In this document: positions 10,290 through 20,078 of the stretch, piece by piece
Numbering within the stretch: the stretch's first letter is position 1
Layout of the letters: the number at the start of each line of letters is the position of its first letter
Origin: Cubamyces lactineus
Lineage: Eukaryota; Basidiomycota; Agaricomycetes; Polyporales; Polyporaceae
Reading direction: 5' to 3'
Assembly: GCA_022376465.1 (NCBI GenBank)
Contig: JACDTU010000001.1
Coordinates: 806,001 to 870,000, forward strand
Length of the DNA stretch: 64,000 nt
Notes under the pieces: model-generated
What the model was told of the DNA's origin: nothing
What the model saw: the letters and a program-made list of their open reading frames with translations, nothing else
Database searches by the model: none
Made by a program: the position numbers and the translations under genes

Positions 10290-12283
10290 TCAGGCCTTGA
10301 CTCTCCGCAACCGATAGAACAAGAGCATGATAGCCAACGCCCAATGCTCAAACTGATCTTTGGACATGAACAGCAACGCCTGAGTGATGACCGCCTTGAC
10401 GAGCTGGGCACTCATCCCCTATAATTCCACCCGGCATGAGCGACGAATCCTCGAACTGAAAAGTCCGCATGAACGTACCTGATACCAGCCCATGAAGCCG
10501 TTCCGCCGCCAAACCCGAGCCAGGACGGTCAGCGCGCCAACGTGGTGGCCGGTCTTGTGATGGGGCTTATTATGTGGAGGAGGTGGGATATGCTCCTCCT
10601 GCGCCTCTTCCAGGTCCGCGGACCGCGCCTGGATGCGGACCTTCGCCATGATGTACGGGTACGTGACCTATCGGCACAAAATCATTCAGCCTCCATTCCG
10701 CCTAGAAAGCATGCCAAGCAGGCGAGTATCACAAGCACAAGACGCACCACAGTCGCGAGGGACTTGCTGAGCGCGCCCACTGTGAACGCCATCCAGGGGC
10801 TCAGCTTCGTGTTCATGTTCGTCTCGCCCTTCGCGAGCAGCATCACGCTCTTCACGCGCTCGTACAGCCCGTACGTGATCGCCGGGTTGACCGTGAGGAC
10901 CAACCCTGGCTTGAGTCCGAGCCAGAGGCCCGTCACGCCCTCCTCCGCGATGATCTCCTTCGCGACCCCGAGGAACGAGTCGTCGTACTCTTCCTCTGCC
11001 TCATCCTCTGCCATATCGCCCTTCTCGGCGTCCGCGACCTTCTTTGGCTTGGACGACCGACGATCGAACGACCGTCCGATTTGCTGGCGCGTCGCGATCA
11101 CCGCAACGGGGATCGTGAATATCTGGGCGAGCGCACCCGCGACCGCTCCGAGCGCGAGCTCCGCAGCGGTGCCCAGCGGGGGCGCGGTGCTTCCGGCAGG
11201 CCGCTTCGCGGCGAGCCGCTTGATGTACGATGTGCGCACGAAGGAGTAGAAGAAGAAGTACGCGTATTCTACGACGAACGTGTGAGCAACTGTGGACTGC
11301 TGACCTTGACTGGCCCAGGCGCTGGACTCACGCATCGAGAATGTGTTGAGCATCGTGGCCACGAACCCCCTGTAGTATCCGGAGATACCCTCCTCTTTTA
11401 GTATGCGGAGCAGCACCCCGATCACGCTCAGCTTCTCCTTGTCGGCCTCGTTGGAGTCTACCGTAGTCGCTTGGATCCGGGTCTTGACGCTAATCAGGCG
11501 CGGACTCGTCAGAGCGCAGATATTGCATGCAATGATCTTCGAGGCTCACATATCTAGGGGATAGACAACACTGAGAAATTGTCAGTTCTGTTGCGCAACA
11601 CATGAGAAGTGACGGAGACTGAACGCGGCACTATGGGCCCCCTGTGATGCGCGAAAGCACTATTCGAAGGAGGCCATGGCGCTGAAAGTGCCCGTCGGAA
11701 ACGCCGGACGGAAGCCGCAGAACGGCGCTCCTGCGGTCATGGAAGCAACGTATGTCGTATCACATTGGAGTCCTTACGCTCTCTGAGAGCGATAATCACA
11801 GCCGGGGCGTGTGTGAGCAGGCGAAACGAGGAGGCCTGAGGCCCGTAATGCGCCGCACAGAGCGGCGTTGGTCACTGGAAGCCACTACCTGACCAGCGAC
11901 CGCTCGCGCCTTCCGCGCGTGAAACCGTCGACTCATACATGGGCTGACCAAGCTTGGGTGCACCAACAATAAAGCGAACGAGTAGAGTCGTGTGGTACAT
12001 TCACCGACGGAGCGTGAACTCTCTCAGTAGACTGGGCGCGCGATCAACGGCAAGACCAAGCCCTACCGCCTTGCATAGGTCACACAGCGCTCTTCCAGGG
12101 AATGCCCGACGGCCGGTCTTGTCAAGCAACACGCCAGCCGTCGAACACCCCAACCACATCCTGTCCCCGAGGTGTCCCTGAGTAGTACGACACGATTCCA
12201 AGTACTCACGCGTTGCTAAAGCAGGCTCCCAGCGCCCCAGCCAGCGCATAGCCGAACGGCGTCAGCTGTGTCGGCTTCGACAT
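10290..12283 (-). CDS. ANT1: Peroxisomal adenine nucleotide carrier (ANT1/PMP47 type)
   Basis: Six-exon model: complement(join(10290..10418,10479..10667,10748..11268,11332..11489,11551..11571,12210..12283)), 363 residues. Mitochondrial-carrier-family proteins of this type exchange ATP and AMP across the peroxisomal membrane for fatty-acid activation. Three carrier repeats are visible with their signature cores: VVYPLDIVKTRIQ (repeat 1), TIPVAVIATRQQIG (repeat 2) and VTYPYIMAKVRIQ (repeat 3). The variant signatures in repeats 2 and 3 point to the peroxisomal PMP47/ANT1 subgroup rather than mitochondrial ADP/ATP carriers. A charged Asp/Glu/Lys insert of about 25 residues follows repeat 2. The first intron is 638 nt (11572-12209) and the second exon is only 21 nt, carrying exactly the repeat-1 signature. 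The gene sits between the two unknown paralogs, all on the minus strand. Confidence 0.92.
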
Positions 12284-12745
12284 ATCTTCTCTACAAGCAG
12301 CCGTGCAGGTCCCAGACGAGTTCTAAGGCAGAGAGAGAAAGAGACGGAAAGGAGGATGGAGGCAGGAGCGTTCAGGCTGTCGTAGCGCGCCCGGGGATCC
12401 CCACAAGCAGATTCTCCGGAAAGAGCTTGGGACCGGATCCGGAGACCGGTTGGCGGAACACCTTGCTCCGGTTAACTCAAGTCTTACTGCTACCAACTAA
12501 ACAGGTGCTCATAACCCCTAACCCTATTCGAGGGTTCCAGCTATACCGGTCAAGTACTCATGTATTTATGTGGTATAGAATACGACATCTTGCATAAGTA
12601 GATGCATACTACGCTAGGTGTCTCGATGTCGTCTCTATAGTGCTGCAAGGTTGGTGGCCGCCCCGGCATTTTGGCTAGTAGTAGCTATTGGGATCCTGCT
12701 GTAGTGATGATGAGTATGGCGGACCTCTGAGCTAGTGAGAGGCCC
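12284..12745. other. Intergenic region upstream of the carrier
   Basis: No gene is supported. A short CCCCTAACCCTA run near 12514-12525 resembles two telomere units but is too short to mean anything. Confidence 0.5.
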
Positions 12746-13942
12746 TCAGAAGGTACATACCCCCTTAACCTTTACCCATGTTCTCGAGTGGTGCCGCTGT
12801 AGCAATGCCCCTCTCACGTCCTTGTGGTCACGCCAGCATATCGGTAAAGGCCTGCCTTTCAGCCGTACCACATCCATGGGCTGCACGTCGTCGGGGACGA
12901 GGACGTTGTTGGGTATGTCCTTCTTCTTGCGCACCGGTTCGATAATCCGAAGGACCCGGATACCTACCTCGGTGCGCTGATTTTCCCTCATGTATAGCGG
13001 GACCATCTGACAGCGCAGAATGCCCCCTAGATCAAACATCGTTGTCGTCAGCGAGTACACCCCACGTACGTTATGCTATCCTACTGACCTTCGTAAGGCC
13101 AATAACCGGGCGACGGGTCATCAGGAGGCTGGAACATATACCTATGGTGAAGCTGATGCAAGCTGTTCCGGCCAGGCACGAGGATATATGTATCGGGATT
13201 CGAGAGGTCGACGTGGAACGGCTGGCGTATCGTGGCGACGAGCTGTGCGAACTGCCCCAACTTAATACCGCCTATCGATTCTTGCAGAACCCCACACTTC
13301 TTCAACAGTCGGGACGTCAAGAAGTCGTCCCTTTGCAAGACGTCAGACAGAGGCTTGAAGCGTCTTGAATGCGCGACAGCAAGCAGGGGAATGTTCCAGG
13401 GTAGGCCGTACTCGTCCAGAAGGTTGGTATCCGCCCCACGAGTACCTGTTGGTACCAGGCGGAAACGAATTTGGCCACTGATGGGGGTTTGGCGGCCCGG
13501 AAGGTAGTAGAAGAACCCGCGCGTGTTGGCGGGAAAGGGGATAGGTTCGACAGTGCGTACATGATCGTGCAAGACATGTTTCCTCTCCGCATAGCTGATT
13601 GTCGTACAGGTTGGGCGTGCAGGAGGCGAATCCGAGCTTGTTTCATCTGGGGGCTGCTCCGTCGGCTCTGATTGATCGTCTTCAGAGCTCTCATGGTGAA
13701 GGACAAGAGTACGATTTGACAGGTCGACGTAGTCTTTTGGGGTAACTTTGAAGCGGTTCAGTGTCCGAAGATTCAGCTTGAGTACGGCGGGAGACTGGTC
13801 ATCTGGAAGGAGTGTAGCCAAACTCTTGCTGAGCTGAAGTCAGTGGATTCTCACAATCATGTCGTAGTGGAGAAGGATGGCTACTTACGTTGAATGAAGG
13901 ATCGGGGACCGGTAGATATTCCTGCGGTTGCTCGGTATCCTC
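12746..13942 (-). CDS. Conserved unknown protein, copy B of a local paralogous pair (5' end unresolved)
   Basis: Supported exons: complement(join(12746..13026,13089..13833,13889..about 13942)), at least 360 residues. It shares with copy A the core motifs DYVDLSNR, FPANTRGFFYY and IRFRL and the phase-1 intron near the C-terminus. Copy B carries an extra acidic Glu/Asp/Pro segment after DYVDLSNR and lacks the acidic tail. The most 5' coding segment I trust reads EDTEQPQEYLPVPDPSFN, preceded by a good acceptor (GTGTGGCAG). No ATG in that frame lies close by, so one or more short 5' exons remain unfound or have been lost. A repeat element begins about 230 bases upstream and may have disturbed the start. 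The function is unknown. The last exon may also continue past 12746 through a GTATGT donor. Confidence 0.6.
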
Positions 13943-14172
13943 CTGCCACACGCACTCAAACGTTTCGCGCCGACCATACACGTGCGAAATGATTTGAGCT
14001 CTCGTAGGCTCAATGCTTGCATGGTGAACATGCGAGTCGAAGCATAGATACGGGAGCCTTGACGTGTCCGAGGGAGTGCTGTGTCGGAGCAATAGACAAG
14101 CTTTGCACGGTGCCAGGAAAGACAGACGAAGAGTTGTAGTGAAAGTGTATGACGCACAGGCAAAGGCGCGTC

Positions 14173-14950
14173 GCGCACAAGGACCCCTGACAATGGTAGG
14201 GGAACCCTCTGCAGACAGGGTCGAATTTTGGCAAAAATGTCCGGACAAAGTTTGCAGATTTTGTCCGGCATCGCGGAGGCTTGCCGGCCCTATCCCCCGC
14301 TTTTGTCCGGGCATTTGCAGAAGGTAATCATCCACCTGTAATTGTCCGTCCTAGCTCCAGAAGCTCCATACAAACGAATTTCTGTCCGGCTTATGCATAG
14401 CTTTACTACGCTATAACCGTATACTATAGGCTGCTGCGTGTGATAGGCCGTGAGTCACTGCTCTCTGAAAAGGCATAGGGCTAGACAAGGGTTTCAGGAT
14501 GCAATGAACTTTTGCGTCTGCCTCCACTTCACCCTCGGGCTTACACAGAGTCTAGAGGGCAATAATAACCGCAAATGTCGAGGCGCACTGGTCAAACTAC
14601 TTATTTTCTGAGTTTGTGAACTAGTAGAAGGTATTATACCATTTCTCCACGTGCAGCAAGCCCAGCAGTGGTAGTCTAGTACTGATGGCCGAACATTGAC
14701 TCCCGGCCCGGATCCGTGACCTTGGCCAAGGCCCAACGGTCAGCCTGCTGGCCGACTGTCCGGCTCTGTCCGGACGACGCACAAGCCGCCCCTCCGGTCG
14801 CACTTTCTGTCCGGGCAATCTTCATAAGGTGATGCCTAAATTCGGGGGTTTTTGTCCGGAATCGCAGAGGCATAAGGGGGGTCCGGCGGCCCAAATTTGT
14901 CCGATTTTGTGCTGAGGGTGCGCCTACTATTGTCAGGGGTCCTCGCGCAC
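14173..14950. repeat. TIR-bounded, TGTCCGG-rich repeat element (MITE-like)
   Basis: A 28-base inverted repeat bounds about 778 bases. The left end is 14173-14200 and the right end is 14923-14950 in reverse complement; by eye, 24 of 28 positions match, including an uninterrupted AGGACCCCTGACAAT core. Inside, TGTCCG or GTCCGG recurs about ten times (for example near 14240, 14260, 14304, 14384, 14757, 14767, 14807 and 14852). Two longer blocks recur as imperfect direct repeats: TGTCCGG-ATCGC-GAGGC near 14257 and 14852, and TGTCCGGGCA...AAGGT near 14304 and 14807. No transposase ORF is present. I did not identify a target-site duplication, so calling it a MITE is inference. Confidence 0.45.
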
Positions 14951-15707
14951 ACCGCGGCGAACGCGATTCGGTGCGTGGGAGCATTGCCAGCAAGCGCCCA
15001 TATAATAACCAGCAACCAGTACCCTGGTAATCGAGCGCCGGTTCCTGATAGGTCAAAAGTTGCTTAACCCAAGCGTTCTGCGAAGGCCTCGGTTACGTAT
15101 ACGATACAACGACCATGGGAGAATGAACGAAACGAGCACGATGAGCAGCCAAAGGCCAAGAGTGCGTGGAAAGGTGCACGATGGTCGCGCACGCTATCTG
15201 TCCAACGTTCTCTCCGTGATCGAGCGCTGGGTGTGCAGGCGGCCGACTGGAGAGGTCCTCCAAGCTTCTTTCCTTCCGTACCATATGCATCCTCGACAGA
15301 CATAGTCTCTCTGTCTCCACACTTGCCCCGCTCCATACTCTCCGACGTACGTGTTGCCTCCTAAAGGTAGCAGAATCCTGGGCTGCGTCCCGCCGATGCC
15401 TCTCCCAGCGGCAGCAGTGGTTTGAATCTCAGAGGCACATGCTCAGGGAGGCGCAGCGAGGGCATATGGTGCACACACGAGTCATGCAGCACATGCGTCG
15501 CCCGATAACAATACAGACCATGCTCTTCGTCTTCGCCTCAATGGCTTGTCAGCAGCCCGGTCTCTCACCATGTCACTCTGCGGGAACGGCCTCTAATATC
15601 GGCTGTCTACGTCCTCTCTCCGAGGATACCTTCCTACCACCACGCCCGCGCTCGCCACCGCTGACAACTGTGCTTACTGCCTTGAAACTTGGCTCCTGTC
15701 CCCCACA
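14951..15707. other. Intergenic region upstream of the arrestin-like gene
   Basis: No gene is supported. The last 150 bases are pyrimidine-rich (CCACGCCCGCGCTCGCC and similar), consistent with a promoter or 5' UTR of the following gene. Confidence 0.5.
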
Positions 15708-18055
15708 ATGTCAGCCAAGCAACGAAGATCGTCCCGCATGGCTTCGCCGTCGGACGCCGACCCGCCGAGCTACGTCTCGCGCCCTCCGGACTTCACCGAG
15801 CACCGCTACCAGCTCGAGGACAGCAAGGGCCGTCCCTGGCTCTGGCTGACCGTGAAGAGCCGGTCCAGGGAAGCCAGGCAGCTCCCACTCTTCTTCGACC
15901 GCGATACCATAACGGGCACCGTCGAGGTCGATCTCGATAAAGCGGAAGGCTCAAAGGGCGTGTTGATTTCGGTGGGTCCAGCAACCAATTGTCGACCTCG
16001 GTCAATCGCACTCGCCAGGGACTCGCCGCACCGACGCGTCCCGGGCCCCTCTATCTATCTTCGTCCTATGAAACGTTCCCCCTCACGTTTGAGTGGACGA
16101 AGCTGACCCCGTCCGGCTCGCCGGTGCCTCGGTGATGCGTGTAGGTTACGGCAGGGGTCACCGCTGTCGGCCAGGACGAGATAAAGTTCCTGGACGTCAC
16201 GTCCGAACTCTGGGATGCGCGATCAGCCCCGTCGAAGCTCGCGGGCAAACACTCGTGGCCATACAGTATCGCCCTCCCGACGGAGTGCACCGTCCCTGAG
16301 CGCGGAAAGAGCAAGCAGCGGCAGCAAGTGTACCCGCTTCCTCCGACGTTCTCGGAGCGTGCAAGCCCGGCGTATATCGACTACAAGCTCGTCGTGACCG
16401 TGCGCAAGAGTGCGTTTCGCGTGAATCAGACGTACGCCTCCTGCTTCTCTCGGTGTGTGACAGGTCAGCCTGGGTGAGACTAACGGCACAAGCCCGCTCG
16501 TAGGCTGGCGACCAGCTTCGTGTACCTTCCGATAATCAAGGCAGACCCTCCGTCTCACCTGAGGCAGCTCGCCTACCGAGAAGGGAGCGCACTTATTGGA
16601 CCCGAGGGAGACCCTGACGGCTGGAAGGTGCTCCCCTCGGTCACCGTAGCAGGAACGATCTTTGGTGCCCGGCAAGTTGAGTTGCAATGCTCGGTACGTA
16701 TGTTGGGCCACCACATCACCCATCAACTAAATCTTGACGTCGCTCAGGTCGCCCTGTCAAAGCCTGTGAGCTGCTCCCAAGCTTTCGCACCTCCTATGCC
16801 GCTTTGACAAATGACATATGATGACCAAACTAAAATACTTGACAAAATTCGCGAAAAAAATATATCAAATGACGTCGCTGACAATCGCACGACTTTCGCG
16901 GCTCCTGCACGCACGCAGCTCACATACGCCCTGGGCAGCCCGATCCCGATCGTCCTCACGCTCCGGGGGAGCGACGAGCAGGCCCTCGACCTGCTCGCAA
17001 CGCCGTCCGCAGTGCGGCTGCACCTCATCCGCCTCCGCCTCGTTGGCTCGCACGCAGTCCAGGACGATCCCGCGGCGGGGCGGAGCAACAACGTCTTCCG
17101 CGACAGCGTCGGCACAGCGTTCTTCTGGCCTTCAGACGAAGGCGCGCCGCAGCCGGGCGCGCGCGTCCTCCAGGGCGAGCTCGAGGTCAAGAAGGGGCTC
17201 AAGCTCGGCTTCGTCTTCCCGCGGTTCTCACTCCGGGTGAGTACGCCTCGCCCTATCCTCCTTTGGCACCGCTTCGGCCCTTCCGCGATGGCGTTGTCAC
17301 TGCGTCCCGTCGACACTAGCCGTCTGTATTCGCGTTTTCCATTCGTCTTCCGTGTGTCCGTGCGTCATGCCATTTGTTCTATCCCCGTCCCGTGTCCTCC
17401 CTACCCTTCGCTTAGGCCGCTAGTGTGGCTTGCCAATTCAACCTGCGTGCGCCCAGTGCGCTTTGCACGGCCATACTCCCGCGTTTATCCCTCCCTCCCG
17501 CTCTCACCCATGACATCCCGCCCATTCATACCGAGTACCTATATTACATTCGACCCCCCTAGAACTATCACAGGCTTCTCCCGCTCCGGCGTTCACCCCC
17601 TCGTTCTCCCACACACCTTCCCGAATCCCGCCTTTCGCATCTCGCATCCTACATCCCGAGCCCTAAGTTCTGACCCTTGACATCCGTGCGCTGATGCGCG
17701 GCCTCGCGTGTACAGTACACGCTCGTCCTCCTGCCCTTCCAGGCCCCGGGCTTCGTCCCCTCCGCGGGCCACACCGGCTCGTCATCATCATCATCAGCAG
17801 CAGCAATGGCGGCAGCGGGGGGAGCTATTGGAGAAGCGCTGCTCAGCGAGCGCATCGCGATCGTAAGCGTGAACGCGCCGGGGGTCGTGCCCCGCTCGTA
17901 TGCGCCCCCGGGGTACGTCTTCCCCGAGGAGGGGGATTACAATAATACGGTGGGGTACTTGGAGAATGGGAACCAGAGGTGCGTGTGCGTGAGTGTGAGT
18001 GCTGGGCTGGGCTGACTGACTGATTGTCGGCAGATTTTACCACCATGGGTTCTAG
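15708..18055 (+). CDS. Arrestin-like domain protein
   Basis: Seven-exon model: join(15708..15971,16145..16431,16504..16693,16748..16765,16919..17236,17716..17978,18034..18055), 453 residues, all phases consistent. The N-terminal half has the beta-sandwich pattern of alpha-arrestins: GTVEVDL, then ISVTAGVTAVG, KHSWPYSIALP and PAYIDYKLVVTVRK. The second half (LTYALGSPIPIVLTLRG, then LEVKKGLKLGFVFPRFSLR and YTLVLLPFQAPGF) matches the arrestin C-domain, which normally opens by describing a binding groove for membrane cargo or ubiquitin-ligase adaptors. I see no clear PPxY ligase-binding motif, so a role as a Rsp5 adaptor is not shown. One exon is only 18 nt (VALSKP) and one intron is 479 nt. The first ATG is assumed as the start. 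Confidence 0.8.
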
Positions 18056-18994
18056 TGTGTAAGGATGGGGCGGCGATAGCTTCTGAGGAAGGGGCTTCGC
18101 ACGTCTTCCATCTGTCTTATCGACTTACGAGCTTCACGACTGTACACTACTATCATGCACACCCCTTCATGACCAAACGTGACACTGTCCTTCGAACGCT
18201 TCGTTCGCCCAAGCGACCACAATCAACACACACCGCCGAAGGTCTGAGAATAGATAGAGAGTTGTATACTGCAGCTTAACGTACGTATACGACAAGTACT
18301 AGGGATTATCAACAGCGCGGCGGACTATACAGGGGATGTACTATACCGAATCGATGATACTAAGTAGGTAAGGTCAGGACGAGACGAGGGGACCGGAGTC
18401 GGGAGCCAGGGAGCCAAGCTTAAGCTATAAGCAATATAATAACGGGTCGAGACTCGATGAAAGAGGGGGCACGGAGTCTAGCACGATGCGATGGGAGATA
18501 GACGATGAGAGACGAGACGAGACGGAACGGGACGAGATGCGCGCGGACACCGAATGGTCACGGCGGAATTATAGTACGCCCCCCTCTGCTGCCCCGTCTT
18601 CGCTACCGCCGCCCCCACCGCCTTCTTCCTCCGCTGCACGCAGGGGAGGGGAGAGAAGGGGGAGCGAGACCGTGGTGGACCGAAGGGGGAGAGGGGGGGG
18701 GGGGGAAGGGGGAAAACTACAGCTACAGGGCGGAACGGGACGGGGTCGGCAGAGCTACAGCCACGAGAGCGGGGTGCGGTTGCGGGTGCGGGTGCGGCCG
18801 AGACGCATGGCAGAGGCGAGAGAGGCGAGAGAGATATATGAACGAGAGAGAGAGAGGCTGGGAGAGGAGAGGGAGCGGGTGGGGGTGAGAGATGAGTTGA
18901 GATGAGTTGAGATGAGAGATGAGGGGAAGGCAGAGAGAGCTGTCCAGAAAGCGATATAACACAACGAACGCGAGTGCGCGGGATCAAGGGAGGA
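18056..18994. other. 3' flank with strongly purine-biased low-complexity sequence
   Basis: No gene is supported. From about 18480 to 18960 the plus strand is dominated by G and A, with a run of 13 G at about 18693-18705, GA-rich microsatellite-like sequence (18800-18890) and two perfect GATGAGTTGA units at 18891-18910. It separates the converging arrestin-like and Zn2Cys6 genes. Confidence 0.6.
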
Positions 18995-20078
18995 TTAGGA
19001 ACGGCGATGGTGATGCTCAGAGGGTCTGGCCCCGTTGTCGATGGTGATGGTAGTGGTAGAGGCAGCGGTAGTGGTGGTCGGTCGGCGTCGTGTTTGAGGT
19101 GCGCGCAGGACATCGTCAGGGTCCGAGAAGGGCACCGAGGTTGTAATTCGGCTTGAAGCGTGCAAGGTTCGGCTCGCGGGTGCCAGGTTGAGCAGGACAC
19201 GTAGAAAGACGCGAGAGGAACGCTGTTCTGACACCAGAACAGTGACAAAGACACAGGGCTCCATCGCGGCTGCACCGTGTCCCTCGCGGCAGGACCGCGC
19301 GCGCACCGTAACAGACCGAGCGCGCGAACAGCCCCCACCGCGACGCGACACGACGCGTCTGGCGCCGCTCACTTCTGCTGCATCTGCGCGGCCCTGGAAC
19401 AGCACAAAACACATGTCAGCATACAGCGTCTCCACAGCCAACAATCGAGAGTAGGACAGCAGCAGCAGCAGAACACCGGATATCCAGCGACGCGCAGTGA
19501 ATACCACGACGGAGCGCCTGCGCCGGCACAAAAGCAACACTAGCATGTCTTCAATGACGGGGCCCGCACAGTGGCGGCGCAACATCCGCGGCGCTCGTAC
19601 TTCTGTACTGCTGCAGCCGTCCCGAGCGCGATCAAGGAACCGGCGACTTACACAGGCACGTAGGCGCACGCGAGCCCGCGGCGGTTGCAATTGCTGCAGA
19701 TCGGTCGTCCGTCGCACTTCAGCTTGCGTCCTACGAAGCCGTGAACACAGCGAAGGGCGACGAGACGCAGGTCCGGAATAAAGAGACGCGGGCGCGGGCG
19801 CAAGAGCGCAACAAGCGAACCAAAAGCGTGAGTGAATGGCCTTCCATTTCGAGCGAGGCATAGCGAAGGACTAACCTCGGCAGAATGTGCATGCCATCGG
19901 AGTACGGCGCGGGGTGCGGGGCGTGTATTGCTCGCCGTCCGAGTCGTCGTTGCGGGAGCTACCAGATTGGCTGTACTGCTGACACGGCGCGGGGTCAGCT
20001 CGGTCGGTCGGTCGTTGTGCTACGCGGTGTGCAAGCACTTCGCGCGTCGCGCGGAAGGGGACGTACGCGGGAGTCCAT
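18995..20078 (-). CDS. Small Zn2Cys6 binuclear-cluster transcription factor
   Basis: Model: complement(join(18995..19172,19373..19393,19652..19730,19876..19978,20067..20078)), about 130 residues. The first three exons (from 20078 down to 19652) are well supported; the two 3' exons are tentative. The DNA-binding domain is complete: C34-X2-C37-X6-C44-X5-C50-X2-C53-X6-C60, with the basic loop RGRKLKCDGRP. It is encoded across two exons joined in phase 1. The leader is QYSQSGSSRNDDSDG followed by TPRTPRRTPMA. After VPV the coding frame reaches AAQMQQK and then a stop; using the GTGAGC donor just before that stop leads to a tail containing SVPFSDPDDVLRAP and a Thr run ending at 18995. If that donor is not used, the protein is 72 residues. 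No middle-homology domain is visible, so it may need partners to regulate transcription. Confidence 0.65.

Noticed and set aside
12512..12525. Telomere-like CCCCTAACCCTA run
   Set aside because: Only about two units; too short to be an interstitial telomere and expected by chance at this scale.
16811..17680. Long plus-strand open frame through arrestin exon 5 and the following intron
   Set aside because: The upstream part coincides with exon 5 and the rest is read-through of a 479-nt intron with a clear GTGAGT donor.
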